Source: Arthrobacter sp. OY3WO11
GTDB lineage: Bacteria; Actinomycetota; Actinomycetes; Actinomycetales; Micrococcaceae
Assembly (NCBI RefSeq): GCF_001641125.1
Contig: NZ_LWLP01000001.1
Span: 2,404,715 to 2,468,714, forward strand
Length of the DNA stretch: 64,000 bases
Direction: 5' to 3'
The notes below the pieces were generated by a model that worked only from the letters and a program-made list of their open reading frames with translations, made no database searches and was not told where the DNA came from. Positions 44,118 to 55,861 of the stretch are shown here, in pieces. Position 1 is the first letter of the stretch. Every line of letters begins with the position of its first letter. A program made the position numbers and the translations under genes.

Positions 44118-45427
44118 TACTTCTTGTCCTCAGTCTTGTTGTCGGAATTTTTCGGCGTTGCCGGGCCTGCGCCTGTGTTGTCCGCCTGCGCGGGGTGCGC
44201 GGCGTCCACGGGCTCCTTGGACAGGTTCGCGGTCCTGCCGTCCCGGGTGCCCTCCATCAGCTCGATGAAGCGGTCGAACAGGTAGGCGGCGTCGTGCGGG
44301 CCGGCCGCGGCCTCGGGGTGGTACTGCACGGAGAATGCGGGGATGTCCAGGCAGGCGAGCCCTTCCACGACGTCGTCGTTCAGGCTGACGTGGCTGACCT
44401 CCACGCGGCCGTACCGTGCTTCGGGAGCCTGCGTGGCGCCGTCGAGCGGTGCGTCCACGGCAAAGCCGTGGTTCTGGGAGGTGATCTCCACCTTGCCGGT
44501 GCGGCGGTCCATGACGGGCTGGTTGATGCCGCGGTGGCCGTAGCGGAGCTTGTACGTGCCGAAGCCCAGTGCGCGGCCCAGGATCTGGTTGCCGAAGCAG
44601 ATGCCGAAGTAGGGCAGCTTCTCGTCCAGGACGGAGCGCAGCAGCTTGACCTGGGCGTCTGCCGTGGCGGGGTCGCCGGGGCCGTTGGACATAAAGAAGC
44701 CATCGGGGTTGACGGCCTTCACGTCCTCCAGGGTGGCGGTGGCGGGCAGCACGTGGACGCGGACGCCGCGCTCGGCGAACCGGACGGGAGTCATTGCCTT
44801 GATGCCAAGGTCGATCGCCGCGATGGTGAAGCGGGGCTCGCCCTCCCAGCCGTGGTCCTTCGGCTCCACCACGTAGGCCTCGTCAACGCTGACTTCCTCC
44901 GCCAGCCGGGAGCCCTCCATGGGGGCGCTGGCCAGGACGGCGTCGACCAGTTCCTTGTCCGTGGCCTGGGCAGCCTCCCCGGAGAAGATGCCGGCGCGCA
45001 TGGTCTTGTGCTCGCGCAGGTGCCGGGTAATTGCGCGGGTGTCCACGCCCTGGATTCCGACGATTCCCTGCTCCACCAGTTCCTCATCCAGTGAGCGCTC
45101 GGAGCGCCAGTTGGAGGGTCGGCGGGCGGCGTCGCGGACAATGTAGCCCGCAACCCAGATGCGGCGGGACTCGGCGTCCTCGCGGTTCACGCCGGTGTTG
45201 CCGATGTGCGGCGCCGTCTGGACCACGAGCTGGTGTGCGTAGGAGGGGTCCGTGATGGTTTCCTGGTAGCCGGTCATACCGGTGGCGAAGACTGCTTCCC
45301 CGAGGGCAGTTCCGGTGGCGCCGTAGCTGCTTCCCCGGAAAATGCGGCCGTCTTCGAGCACGAGCGCAGCCGGGGCGGTAACTGGGGCGTTTACTGCTGT
45401 GTTTGTTGTCACTGTCTTACTTTCCAC
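44117..45427 (-). CDS. carA: Carbamoyl phosphate synthase, small subunit
   Basis: CarA is the glutamine amidotransferase that supplies ammonia to CarB. It has [18 protein letters not shown] at the start of the domain, the nucleophile Cys in [16 protein letters not shown] and the His-Glu pair in [11 protein letters not shown]. The ATG at 45427 overlaps the upstream gene by 11 bases; a GTG at 45412 with GGAAAG before it could be the true start. The C-terminus has an extra polar tail of about 35 residues. Confidence 0.97.
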
Positions 45428-45935
45428 TGTTGGCGTCAGCCGCCGGGGCTGAAGAAATCAATTCCTGAAGTGCTTCGAAGAGCCGGTCCTTGTCCGCCGC
45501 ACGGCGGGTGCGGAAGCCGGAGTCCAGTTCGTGGCTGCCGTGTACCCAGGCCAGGACCAGGAGTCCGTCCTTTTCCACGAACTTACCTGCCATGCCGCTG
45601 TCCTGCCGGACGCCGGTGAGTGACGCGGCCGGGATGAAGAGGGCGGGAGCCCCCGACCGGTCGAAAAGGACGCCGTGCGGATACACCTCGAGGGTTGAGG
45701 TGGTCCTGATGCCCAGGCCGTGCACCGCGATCCGGTCCAGCCAGTCGCCCGCGGTGGTGGTGGCCACGTACTGCCCTTCGGCACTGGCCAGCGGCTCGCC
45801 AGGTTTGGCGGGCACCGGAGGCAGCTGGCCGACGTCGGACTGGCGGCGGAGCCTGCTGCGCCAGCCGATGGCGAGGAGGACAAATACGACGGCGATGATC
45901 GCCAGCATCGCCAGTCCCGGAAGGATTTTGTCCAT
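45417..45935 (-). CDS. Membrane-anchored PH-like domain protein in the pyr operon
   Basis: The 172-residue product has one N-terminal membrane helix (residues about 5-24) and a cytoplasmic domain of beta strands ([54 protein letters not shown]) resembling bacterial PH-like domains. It occupies the same place, between pyrC and carA, in related actinobacteria. Overlaps of 1 base with pyrC and 11 with carA show cotranscription. Its role in pyrimidine synthesis, if any, is unknown. Confidence 0.8.
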   Translation of the reverse strand: MDKILPGLAMLAIIAVVFVLLAIGWRSRLRRQSDVGQLPPVPAKPGEPLASAEGQYVATTTAGDWLDRIAVHGLGIRTTSTLEVYPHGVLFDRSGAPALFIPAASLTGVRQDSGMAGKFVEKDGLLVLAWVHGSHELDSGFRTRRAADKDRLFEALQELISSAPAADANSGK

Positions 45936-47284
45936 CAGGCGACGCCTGCGGTTGAGTCGGCGTAGGGGTATGGCGTGTTGAGTTCACCGTCAAGGACGGT
46001 GGGGTGCCCCTTGAAGAACGTGGCCACCACCTTGCCGGGCAGCTCCCTTCCCTTGAACGGCGAATTCCGGCCCATGGTGGCCATGCGGAACGGATCAACA
46101 GTCCAGCGGGCAGCCGGATCCACCAGGATGACGTTCGCGGGCTCCCCCGCCTCCAGCGGCCGGCCCTGGTCAGCCAGCCGCCCGATCTTCGCCGCAGCGG
46201 TGGAGGTGACGCGGGCGAAGTCCGCCCACGTCATGAGGCCGGTTTCGATCATGGTGTGCTGGACCACCGAGAGGGCGGTTTCCAGCCCCGTCATGCCCAT
46301 GGCCGCCTGCGCCCACTCGCACTCCTTGTGCTCGCTGGGGTGCGGGGCGTGGTCCGTACCCACGACGTCGATGGTGCCATCCGCCAGACCGGCGCGCAGC
46401 GCCTGGACGTCCGCATCGGTGCGCAGCGGCGGGTTGACCTTGAAGACGGGGTCGTAGCTGCGGACCAGGTCGTCGGTCAGCAGCAGGTGGTGCGGGGTAA
46501 CCTCCGCCGTGACGTTGATCCCCCGTTCCTTGGCCCAGCGGATGATTTCCACGGAACCGGCGGTGGAGACGTGGCAGACATGCAGCCGGGAACCGACGTG
46601 CTGCGCCAGCAGGACGTCGCGGGCAATGATGCTTTCCTCGGCAACGGCGGGCCAGCCGGCAAGGCCGAGTACCGCGGACACCTCGCCCTCGTTCATCTGG
46701 GCGCCGGCCGTAAGGCGCGGCTCCTGCGCGTGCTGGGCCACCACGCCGTCGAACGCCTTGACGTACTCCAGCGCACGGCGCATCAGCACGGGATCGTGGA
46801 CGCAGATGCCGTCGTCGGAGAACATGCGGACGCGTGCGCGGGAATCGGCCATGGCGCCCAGTTCGGCCAGCTGCTCGCCCGCCAGGCCCACGGTGACCGC
46901 ACCGACCGGGCGCACGTCCACCCAGCCCGCTGTCCGGCCGAGGGTGTAGACCTGCTCCACAACGCCCGCAGTGTCTGCCACGGGCGTGCTGTTGGCCATG
47001 GCATGCACGGCGGTGTAGCCGCCCAGGGCCGCCGCTCGGGTACCCGTCTCCACGGTTTCGGCGTCCTCGCGGCCGGGCTCGCGGAGGTGCGTGTGCACGT
47101 CCACCATGCCGGGCAGGGCAACCAGGCCGGAGGCGTCGATGACGGTGACGTCCTCCGCCCTGTCTTCGGCAGAAAGGCCCGTTCCGGTTTCGGCGATGAC
47201 GCCGTCGCGGATCAGCAGGTCCGCCGGTTCGCCGCCCAGGATCGACGCGCCGCGGATCAGGTAGGTTCCGGTATTGGCTGCCAT
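45935..47284 (-). CDS. pyrC: Dihydroorotase
   Basis: PyrC cyclises carbamoyl aspartate to dihydroorotate. The metal-binding DVHTHLREPG, the signature GTRAAALGGYTAVHAMANS, and GTDHAPH near residue 315 place it in the class I dihydroorotases. The 449-residue length is normal. Start and stop overlap its neighbours by one base. Confidence 0.96.
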   Translation of the reverse strand: MAANTGTYLIRGASILGGEPADLLIRDGVIAETGTGLSAEDRAEDVTVIDASGLVALPGMVDVHTHLREPGREDAETVETGTRAAALGGYTAVHAMANSTPVADTAGVVEQVYTLGRTAGWVDVRPVGAVTVGLAGEQLAELGAMADSRARVRMFSDDGICVHDPVLMRRALEYVKAFDGVVAQHAQEPRLTAGAQMNEGEVSAVLGLAGWPAVAEESIIARDVLLAQHVGSRLHVCHVSTAGSVEIIRWAKERGINVTAEVTPHHLLLTDDLVRSYDPVFKVNPPLRTDADVQALRAGLADGTIDVVGTDHAPHPSEHKECEWAQAAMGMTGLETALSVVQHTMIETGLMTWADFARVTSTAAAKIGRLADQGRPLEAGEPANVILVDPAARWTVDPFRMATMGRNSPFKGRELPGKVVATFFKGHPTVLDGELNTPYPYADSTAGVA

Positions 47285-48309
47285 CAGTTGCTCTCCTTGG
47301 TGGAATGGGTGCCGGCGTACGCCAGGGCGGGGGTGGCGGCTGGTTCACGGGTGTCCCCCGAAAGCAGCAGGTACAGGGCGGCCATCCGCACCGAGACGCC
47401 GTTGCGGACCTGGGCCAGCACGGTGGATCGGGGTGAGTCGGCGGCAGCCGCGGAAATCTCCAGGCCACGGTTCATGGGGCCGGGATGCATGATGATGGTG
47501 TCCTTCATGCCCAGTGTGTCCAGGGCTTTCAGGCGGTTGTCATCGAACCCCCACCGCCGGGAGTACTCACGGGTGCTGGGGAAGAAGGATGCGTTCATGC
47601 GCTCGCCCTGGACGCGCAGCATCATGACGGCGTCTACGCCCTGCTCGAGCGTTTCGTCCATGTTGTAGCTGATTTTGCAGGGCCACTTTTCGACGCCGAT
47701 GGGAAGCAGCGTGGGCGGCGCCACCAAGGTAACTTCCGCTCCGAGGGTGCGGAGCAGCCAGACGTTGGAGCGGGCAACCCTGGAGTGCAGGACATCACCG
47801 GCAATGGCCACGCGCATGCCCTTGAGGTCTGCGCCTTCGGAGCCGGTGCCGGCCAGGCGCGCCCAGTGCCGGCGCATCGTGAACGCATCCAACAGTGCCT
47901 GGGTGGGGTGTTCGTGCGTGCCGTCGCCAGCGTTGATCACGGCAGCATCAATCCAGTCCGTGGCTGCGAGGCGGTGCGGTGCGCCGGAGGCCCAGTGACG
48001 GATAACGACGGCGTCCGCCCCCATGGCGGACAGCGTCTGGGCGGTGTCCTTGAGGGACTCACCCTTGGACACCGAGGAGCCTCTGGCAGCGAAGTTGATG
48101 ACATCCGCACTGAGCCGCTTGGCGGCGGCCTCGAAGGAGATCCGGGTGCGGGTGGAGTCCTCGAAGAAGAGATTCACCACGGTGCGGCCGCGGAGCGCCG
48201 GGAGCTTCTTGACCTCGCGGTCGCCTACCGCTGCCATCTCCTCGGCGGTGTCCAGGATGCGGATTGCATTGGCCAGGCTGAGGTTTTCGGTGGAGAGCAG
48301 GTGCTTCAT
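47284..48309 (-). CDS. pyrB: Aspartate carbamoyltransferase
   Basis: PyrB joins carbamoyl phosphate and aspartate. The carbamoyl-phosphate site is [12 protein letters not shown] (residues 50-61), followed by [11 protein letters not shown] and the [11 protein letters not shown] signature. Its ATG overlaps the pyrR stop by 4 bases. Confidence 0.97.
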   Translation of the reverse strand: MKHLLSTENLSLANAIRILDTAEEMAAVGDREVKKLPALRGRTVVNLFFEDSTRTRISFEAAAKRLSADVINFAARGSSVSKGESLKDTAQTLSAMGADAVVIRHWASGAPHRLAATDWIDAAVINAGDGTHEHPTQALLDAFTMRRHWARLAGTGSEGADLKGMRVAIAGDVLHSRVARSNVWLLRTLGAEVTLVAPPTLLPIGVEKWPCKISYNMDETLEQGVDAVMMLRVQGERMNASFFPSTREYSRRWGFDDNRLKALDTLGMKDTIIMHPGPMNRGLEISAAAADSPRSTVLAQVRNGVSVRMAALYLLLSGDTREPAATPALAYAGTHSTKESN

Positions 48310-48893
48310 GAACGGCCCTCGATAACTACCTCGTTGACCGGCGATCCGCCAGGGGCAGTGTCGGTTTCAGCCAGCCGGACCCGGACCTTTTCTGCCGATG
48401 ATGTTGGCAGGTTCTTGCCCACGTGGTCAGCGCGGATGGGGAGTTCGCGGTGGCCGCGGTCGATCAGCACAGCGAGCCGGACAATACGCGGACGGCCGAG
48501 GTCGATGAGGGCGTCAAGGGCGGCGCGGATGGTGCGGCCGGAGTACAGGACGTCGTCAATGAGGACAACCACCTTGTTGTCGATGCCCGTCCGGGGCAGC
48601 TTGGTGGGGTACGGCGGCCTTGTCCCCTGGTGGGAGAGGTCATCGCGGAACATTGTGACATCCAGCTGGCCAACGATGGCGGCGGCATCAACAGTGCTGT
48701 CCGCGGCGGCAATTTTTTCGGCTAGGCGCAATGCCAGCGGGTAACCGCGGCGCGGGATGCCCAGCAGGACGAGGTCCTGGGATCCCTTGTTGGCTTCAAG
48801 GATCTCATGGGCGATACGAGTGAGGGCCCGGTCAATGTCCGCCTGGCTGAGGACAACCCTGGCTGGAACCGGTGCGCTGGTGACAGAAGTCAA
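48306..48893 (-). CDS. pyrR: PyrR bifunctional regulator and uracil phosphoribosyltransferase
   Basis: PyrR senses UMP and binds the pyr mRNA leader to lower expression. The PRPP-binding loop is [16 protein letters not shown], and the basic RNA-binding surface region is present. TTG at 48893 has GGGGAG seven bases upstream and gives 195 residues; the longer frame to 48920 would run into the leader RNA site. First gene of pyrR-pyrB-pyrC-orf-carA-carB-pyrF. Confidence 0.93.
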   Translation of the reverse strand: MTSVTSAPVPARVVLSQADIDRALTRIAHEILEANKGSQDLVLLGIPRRGYPLALRLAEKIAAADSTVDAAAIVGQLDVTMFRDDLSHQGTRPPYPTKLPRTGIDNKVVVLIDDVLYSGRTIRAALDALIDLGRPRIVRLAVLIDRGHRELPIRADHVGKNLPTSSAEKVRVRLAETDTAPGGSPVNEVVIEGRS

Positions 48894-48910
48894 CGCTCGT
48901 CTCCCCTTTC

Positions 48911-48945
48911 CCCGCCTCACAGGACGGAATTAAAAAAGGATTATG
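48911..48945 (-). promoter_or_regulatory. pyr promoter -10 and PyrR-binding loop
   Basis: The minus-strand leader contains CCG-TCCTGTGAGG-CGG (48927-48912), matching the PyrR target core UCCNGNGAGG in a stem. It is immediately upstream of the GGGGAG ribosome-binding site of pyrR, so PyrR binding should block translation, as shown for mycobacteria. A CATAAT -10 box lies at 48945-48940. Confidence 0.75.
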
Positions 48946-49070
48946 TGCGTTTCAAAATTACCACACGGGTTTCCGGGAGCCCGTGCCGGGAGGACGCGGT
49001 ACTGATCACACTGCAGCGGCCAGGCGCCGCTGTCCTTGGAGGCGCAGCGGCCCGCACCTAGGCTGTCGTT

Positions 49071-50348
49071 ATGCCGACGAATCCGCGACACCCTGCCTCC
49101 GGGCCACCCGACGATCACCGGCTGCGGGGAACTGCGCCGCTCCCAGGGGAAGCCAACCCCAGCTGGATGGGACACGTGGAGCCGGGGAACTACCGCCCGG
49201 CGCCGGGACACGTTGGCAGGCCAGTGGACACGGTAGTGCCGCCGCAGGTCCAGGGAGCCGTGATGAAGGCCGGGCGCTCCCGCAGCGGCCTGGTGGGGTT
49301 GACGGTCGGCGGGAGCACCCTTGCCTTCCTCAGCCTGTTCCTGGTGGTCCCGTTCCTGCTGTCCAACACCGGGCCGGCCGGGTTCCTGGTGGGATTCCTC
49401 GCGTCCCTGGTGCCGCTCTCTGTGGTTCTCCTGGCCGTGCACATCATCGACAAGTGGGAACCTGAACCGAAGCGGCTCCTCTTCTTCGCTTTTACTTGGG
49501 GCGCTGCGGTATCCATTGCAGTGACCCTGCTGATCCAGCCGTTCTTTGTCCTGGCGTTCCAGTTTTCAGACGAGGCCGACCTTCAGGCCTACATGGCCAC
49601 GGTGCAGGCGCCAATCGTGGAGGAGTTCGCAAAGTCCCTGGGGCTGCTGATACTCCTTCTCATGGCAAGGAAGCACTTTGACGGTCCGGTGGATGGTGTG
49701 GTTTTTGCGTTCACCATCGCTGGGGGTTTCGCTTTTACGGAGAACATTCTGTACTTCGGCCGGGCCGTTGCGGAGTCCGCGGATCCTGCCAGCGACTTTG
49801 CCCAGGTCTTCTTCCTCCGGGGCGTCATGTCGCCCTTTGCGCACGCCATCTTCACAGGCACCACGGGCCTGGTGATGGGGTTCGCGGCCCGGCGCTGGCA
49901 TGCGGGTGCCTCGGTGGCAGCCTTCTTTGTGGGGCTGCTGCCGGCCATGTTCCTGCACAATCGCTGGAACAGCATGGGGCAGGGCTTCCTGGCGGAGTAC
50001 CTCATGGTCCAGGTGCCCATCTTTTTCCTCGCCGTAGGCGGCATCATCCTGTTGCGGGTGGCGGAAAAACGCCTGACCCGACAGCGCCTGCTGGAGTATT
50101 CAGCAGCTGGCTGGTTCACGCCGGCGGAGGTGGAGCTGATGGCCACCCTTGGCGGCCGGCGCACTGCCCTGAACTGGGCTGGGAGCTATGGCAGGAAACG
50201 GCAGATGAAGGAATTCCTGAAGGCCGCCACCCGGCTGGCCAACACGCGCCAGCGGATCCTGAGCGGCCGTGACGTGCAGCTGCACCAGGCTGAGGAGCGG
50301 CAGCAGCTGCAGCGCATCCTGGCCCTGCGGGCCGCCATCGCGCACTGA
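49071..50348 (+). CDS. PrsW-family intramembrane metalloprotease
   Basis: PrsW-type proteases cut membrane proteins such as anti-sigma factors. The 425-residue protein has a polar N-terminus of about 65 residues, then eight or so membrane helices. Conserved catalytic elements are the Glu-Glu of APIVEEFAKSLGL, the Glu of FAFTENILYFG and the His of SPFAHAIFTGTTG, with LHNRWN later. The C-terminal 90 residues are cytoplasmic and basic. It is the only rightward gene in this part. The start is uncertain; a shorter protein beginning at MKAGRSRSG (49263) is possible. Confidence 0.88.
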   Translation: MPTNPRHPASGPPDDHRLRGTAPLPGEANPSWMGHVEPGNYRPAPGHVGRPVDTVVPPQVQGAVMKAGRSRSGLVGLTVGGSTLAFLSLFLVVPFLLSNTGPAGFLVGFLASLVPLSVVLLAVHIIDKWEPEPKRLLFFAFTWGAAVSIAVTLLIQPFFVLAFQFSDEADLQAYMATVQAPIVEEFAKSLGLLILLLMARKHFDGPVDGVVFAFTIAGGFAFTENILYFGRAVAESADPASDFAQVFFLRGVMSPFAHAIFTGTTGLVMGFAARRWHAGASVAAFFVGLLPAMFLHNRWNSMGQGFLAEYLMVQVPIFFLAVGGIILLRVAEKRLTRQRLLEYSAAGWFTPAEVELMATLGGRRTALNWAGSYGRKRQMKEFLKAATRLANTRQRILSGRDVQLHQAEERQQLQRILALRAAIAH

Positions 50349-50384
50349 ACAGACCGCAGTCCCAACCATTCGGACCTTAACGGG

Positions 50385-50424
50385 AGAAGGACCGGCCTCC
50401 ACATCCGTGGCGGCCGGTCCTTCT
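50385..50424. terminator. Bidirectional terminator between the protease and nusB genes
   Basis: AGAAGGACCGGCC and GGCCGGTCCTTCT form a 13-bp stem between two convergent genes. Confidence 0.85.
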
Positions 50425-50448
50425 GGTGTTGCCGTGTGTTGCTGATAC

Positions 50449-50859
50449 TCAGGCGAGCAGCGACGGCTTCAGCTGCTGCAGGCGGCCCAGCAGGCCGTTG
50501 ATGAACTGCGGTGATTCGTCAGTGGACAGGGTCTTCGCCAGCGCTACAGCTTCGCTGACCGCGACGCCGTCCGGGACGTCGTCGTTGTACAGCAGCTCCC
50601 ACGTGCCGATGCGCAGGATGATGCGGTCCACGGAGGGCATCCGCTCCAGGCTCCAGCCCTGGGAGTACGTCTCCAGGAACTCGTCGATGGCTGCCTGGTG
50701 GGAGACAACGCCCTCCACGATTTCGATGGTGTAGGGATTAACCACCTGGTCAGTCTTTTCGCGCCGCGAGCGGATCACGTCAAAAGCCGAAACCGAGCGC
50801 TGCTCGGCTTCGAAGAGAACATCCAGTGCCCTGTTACGGGCTTTACCGCGGGCACTCAC
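50449..50859 (-). CDS. nusB: Transcription antitermination factor NusB
   Basis: NusB works with NusE in rRNA antitermination. The 136-residue product has RNRALDVLFEAEQRSV, a helical fold, PSVDRIILRIGTWELLY and EAVALAKTLSTDESPQFING. Its start overlaps the efp stop by one base. Confidence 0.97.
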   Translation of the reverse strand: MSARGKARNRALDVLFEAEQRSVSAFDVIRSRREKTDQVVNPYTIEIVEGVVSHQAAIDEFLETYSQGWSLERMPSVDRIILRIGTWELLYNDDVPDGVAVSEAVALAKTLSTDESPQFINGLLGRLQQLKPSLLA

Positions 50860-51422
50860 TACTCGGTGACCCTGCCCAGGTAGCTGCCATCGCGGGTGTC
50901 CACCTTGACCTTGGTGTTGTTCTCGATGAACAGCGGGACCTGGATCTCGTAGCCCGTCTCCAGGGTTGCGGGCTTGGTGCCGGCGGAGGAGCGGTCGCCC
51001 TGCAGGCCCGGCTCGGTGTAGGTGATTTCGAGGACAACGCTCGGGGGCAGTTCGATGTACAGCGGATTGCCCTCGTGGATGGCGATGTTCACCATCTGGT
51101 TCTCGAGCATGAAGTTGGTGGCGTCGCCCACGGTGGCGCCGGAGACCGTGATCTGGTCGTAGTCGGAGGTGTCCATGAACACGAAGTCCGCACCGTCCTG
51201 GTACAGGTACTGGTAGTCGCGGCGGTCCACGGTGGCGGTCTCGATCTTGAGCCCGGCGTTGAACGTCTTGTCCACAACCTTGCCGGACATCACGTTGCGC
51301 ATCTTGGTGCGGACGAACGCACCGCCCTTGCCAGGCTTGACGTGCTGGAATTCGATGATGTTCCAGAGCTGGCCCTCAAGCTTGAGGACCGTTCCGTTCT
51401 TGATGTCGTTAGTGGTTGCCAC
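50859..51422 (-). CDS. efp: Elongation factor P
   Basis: EF-P rescues ribosomes stalled on proline runs. The 187-residue, three-domain product has the tip loop [10 protein letters not shown] with the functional Lys, the N-terminal KOW-like domain ([15 protein letters not shown]) and C-terminal domains with [20 protein letters not shown]. The loop differs from the PGKGP palindrome described for many actinobacterial EF-Ps. Confidence 0.97.
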   Translation of the reverse strand: MATTNDIKNGTVLKLEGQLWNIIEFQHVKPGKGGAFVRTKMRNVMSGKVVDKTFNAGLKIETATVDRRDYQYLYQDGADFVFMDTSDYDQITVSGATVGDATNFMLENQMVNIAIHEGNPLYIELPPSVVLEITYTEPGLQGDRSSAGTKPATLETGYEIQVPLFIENNTKVKVDTRDGSYLGRVTE

Positions 51423-51601
51423 TGTTTCCTCTGGTTTCTCTGTCTGGTCGCGTGGTCAGACGGTGTATGCCGGGCAGACAGGCCAAACGGACTGCCAGCG
51501 CGTGTTTGTCAAAAATCGGGTGGTTAAAAATTCAAGAACTATTCTACCGGTAAATTCCGGGCATCTTTCGGCCCCGCCCTCCAGCCGGACTGCAGGCAGC
51601 G

Positions 51602-52119
51602 TCAGCAGGCGAGCTCCAGCACGTCCCGCGCACGCTGCAGCGCCACTGTGGACGAGTAGATCTGGGCAGCATCTGCGGACTGGGCCACCCGAAGGTCCAG
51701 TGCCCGCGCAAAGGATTCAACCGCTGCGGACATCTGCCCGGCACTGTATTGGGTCTTGCCCAGGAACTGCCACACGAGGGCCTCCCGCGGCGTTCCCTGC
51801 ACCTCGGCAAGGAGCTGGCGGAACAGTTCGACGGCCCGGTCCAGGCGGTTGGAGACGCGGAGGACTTCAGCCTCGAAAGTACGCAGACGGAAGGATTCCG
51901 GATCCTTGAAACGGGCTTCGGCAAGCAGCTCAGCGGCCTCGGACGCATGTCCTTCCACCAGGAGCACGAAGATGTGGTCAGCGGGATCCGTAGATACTGC
52001 CAGCGCCTCGCGGCAGGCGTCCTGGTTCACGATTTCCGGCAGCAGCGACTCAGGGTTGATCCGGATCCCCGGGAAACCCGCATCCGGCCAGTCTGCTGTT
52101 CCGCTCATGTCGCCCTGCA

Positions 52120-52120
<1 letters not shown>
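51602..52120 (-). CDS. TPR-like helical-repeat protein
   Basis: The 172-residue product is built of helix pairs spaced like tetratricopeptide repeats: EGHASEAAELLAEARFKDPE, LRVSNRLDRAVELFRQLL, LGKTQYSAGQMSAAVESFARAL. Such proteins are scaffolds. An ATG at 52108 (MSGTADWPDAG) is an alternative start. It follows aroB directly and precedes efp; the same small TPR gene sits here in related bacteria. Confidence 0.8.
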
Positions 52121-53774
<1,654 letters not shown>

Positions 53775-54974
53775 TTACTGGCCAATCGAGTCCAGGGACG
53801 CCGGAATGTTGTCCAGGTAACCCTTGATGTTCCGTGCGGTTTCGGCCACCGAGTCGCCGCCGAACTTCTCGGTGACTGCCTCGGCCAGCACCAGGGCAAC
53901 CATGGCTTCGGCTACGACTCCGGCAGCGGGAACAGCACACACGTCCGAACGCTGGTGGTGCGCCTTGGCGGGCTCACCCGTGCTGACGTCGATGGTCTTC
54001 AAGGCGCGCGGGACGGTGGCAATGGGCTTCATGGCTGCGCGGACACGCAGGACGTCACCGATGCTCATGCCGCCTTCGATGCCGCCGGCGCGGTTGCTGG
54101 TACGGACGATCCGGCCGTCGGCGTCCCTGACGATTTCGTCGTGGGCAGCAGAGCCGCGGCGCGACGCGGTCAGGAAGCCGTCACCGACCTCCACGCCCTT
54201 GATGGCCTGGATTCCCATCAGGGCCGCGGCAAGGCGGGAATCAAGCCGCCGGTCCCAGTGAACGTAACTGCCCAGTCCCGGCGGAAGCCCGTAGGCAAGG
54301 ACCTCCACCACGCCGCCAAGGGTTTCGCCTTCCTTGTGCGCCGCGTCGACTTCCGCCACCATGGCGTCCGAGGTTTCCCGGTCGAAGCAGCGCAGCGGGT
54401 CGGCATCAAGCGCAATGACGTCGGCCGGAGCGGGCAGCGGGCGTCCTTCCGGAACCGTGACGCTGGCGATGCTGACGGTGTGGCTGACCAGCTCGATGCC
54501 GAGGTGCTTCAGGAACTGTGCAGCCACGGTGCCCATGGCCACCCGTGTTGCTGTTTCGCGTGCGCTGGCGCGCTCCAGGACGGGGCGGGCCTCGTCAAAG
54601 CCGTACTTCTGCATGCCGGTGAAGTCCGCGTGGCCGGGACGGGGACGGGTCAACGGCGCGTTCCGGGCCTGGTCCGCAAGAATTGCCGGATCCACCGGGT
54701 CTGCAGACATGATCTGCTCCCACTTGGGCCATTCGGTGTTGCCCACCTGGATGGCCACGGGTCCGCCCTGCGTCAGGCCGTGGCGGACGCCGCCCAGAAT
54801 GGTCACGGCGTCCTGCTCGAACTTCATGCGCGCTCCGCGTCCGTAGCCAAGGCGGCGGCGGGCCAACGAGTCTGCGATATGCCCGCTGGTGATTTCCACA
54901 CCGGCGGGGACGCCTTCAATAATTCCCATCAGAGCCGGACCATGGGATTCACCGGCAGTCAACCAACGCAACAT
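53775..54974 (-). CDS. aroC: Chorismate synthase
   Basis: AroC uses reduced FMN to make chorismate. Family signatures are [18 protein letters not shown] at the N-terminus, [18 protein letters not shown] and [19 protein letters not shown] at 54974 ([12 protein letters not shown]) is the conserved start and gives 399 residues; a longer frame runs to 55004. Confidence 0.97.
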   Translation of the reverse strand: MLRWLTAGESHGPALMGIIEGVPAGVEITSGHIADSLARRRLGYGRGARMKFEQDAVTILGGVRHGLTQGGPVAIQVGNTEWPKWEQIMSADPVDPAILADQARNAPLTRPRPGHADFTGMQKYGFDEARPVLERASARETATRVAMGTVAAQFLKHLGIELVSHTVSIASVTVPEGRPLPAPADVIALDADPLRCFDRETSDAMVAEVDAAHKEGETLGGVVEVLAYGLPPGLGSYVHWDRRLDSRLAAALMGIQAIKGVEVGDGFLTASRRGSAAHDEIVRDADGRIVRTSNRAGGIEGGMSIGDVLRVRAAMKPIATVPRALKTIDVSTGEPAKAHHQRSDVCAVPAAGVVAEAMVALVLAEAVTEKFGGDSVAETARNIKGYLDNIPASLDSIGQ

Positions 54975-55000
54975 AATTTCCATCCTGCCATGTATGGCGG

Positions 55001-55861
55001 TCACAACGCCCGTCGGGGAAGGCCGACTGCGTCACACATCACATCTATGACAGCTGCATTAACGTCTTCGTCCCGGCGGGTGAAAAGGCGCACCTGCTCC
55101 ACCGCCTGGTACAGGAGCATTTCCAGTCCTGGCACCACGGTTCCGCCCCCGGCCTGCCACACGGAGGCCAGCAGGCTGGGCCACGGATCATAGGCAACGT
55201 CCAGCAGGACCCCGGGCAGGCTGGTCTTGAGGGAAGCCAGTTCAGAAGCCAGTCCGTCCGCTGCACGCGGCGGGAGGGTGGAGATGACGACGTCGGCCGC
55301 TGCAGTGGGACGGGCCGCCTCCGCCAGGGTGCGGATCTCCAAGGAGAAGGCCAGGCTTTCGGCGGCGGCGCGGACATCGGCGGTCCGGGACGTATCGCGG
55401 ACAAAGACCTTGGCCTGGCTGGCCCCGAGGTCCTTGAGGGCAGCGACGGCCGAGGCCGCAGTTCCCCCTCCCCCAAGGATCACAGCGGCCGGGGCCGCGC
55501 CGGCACCCGCGTGCTGCAGTGCATTGACGATGCCGGCAACATCGGTATTGGAGCCAATGGTGCGCCGGGTGCCGCCGTGCTCCTCAAACGAGACGGTGTT
55601 GACTACGCCCAGTGTCCTGGCAACACCGCGGACTTCGTCCACCTGCCCGAGCATCGCCGTCTTCAAGGGCATTGTGACCGAGAGGCCGCGCCAGCCCGGC
55701 TGATCGCGGATCTGCCCCATCAGGGACGGCAGCAGCTGTTCCGTGACGTCGATTGCCGTGTAGCTGATCCCGATCCCCAGCCGGCTGTAGGCAGCCAGAT
55801 GCAGCGCCGGGGACTTCGAGTGGCTTATCGGATGGCCCAGGACGGCAGCCCGAAGGCTCAC
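55001..55861 (-). CDS. aroE: Shikimate dehydrogenase
   Basis: AroE reduces 3-dehydroshikimate with NADPH. The substrate motif is [17 protein letters not shown], the catalytic Lys lies in [11 protein letters not shown] and the cofactor loop in [12 protein letters not shown]. The GTG at 55861 overlaps the mltG stop by 4 bases; that is preferred over an ATG at 55888 inside mltG. This gives 286 residues. Confidence 0.94.
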   Translation of the reverse strand: MSLRAAVLGHPISHSKSPALHLAAYSRLGIGISYTAIDVTEQLLPSLMGQIRDQPGWRGLSVTMPLKTAMLGQVDEVRGVARTLGVVNTVSFEEHGGTRRTIGSNTDVAGIVNALQHAGAGAAPAAVILGGGGTAASAVAALKDLGASQAKVFVRDTSRTADVRAAAESLAFSLEIRTLAEAARPTAAADVVISTLPPRAADGLASELASLKTSLPGVLLDVAYDPWPSLLASVWQAGGGTVVPGLEMLLYQAVEQVRLFTRRDEDVNAAVIDVMCDAVGLPRRAL

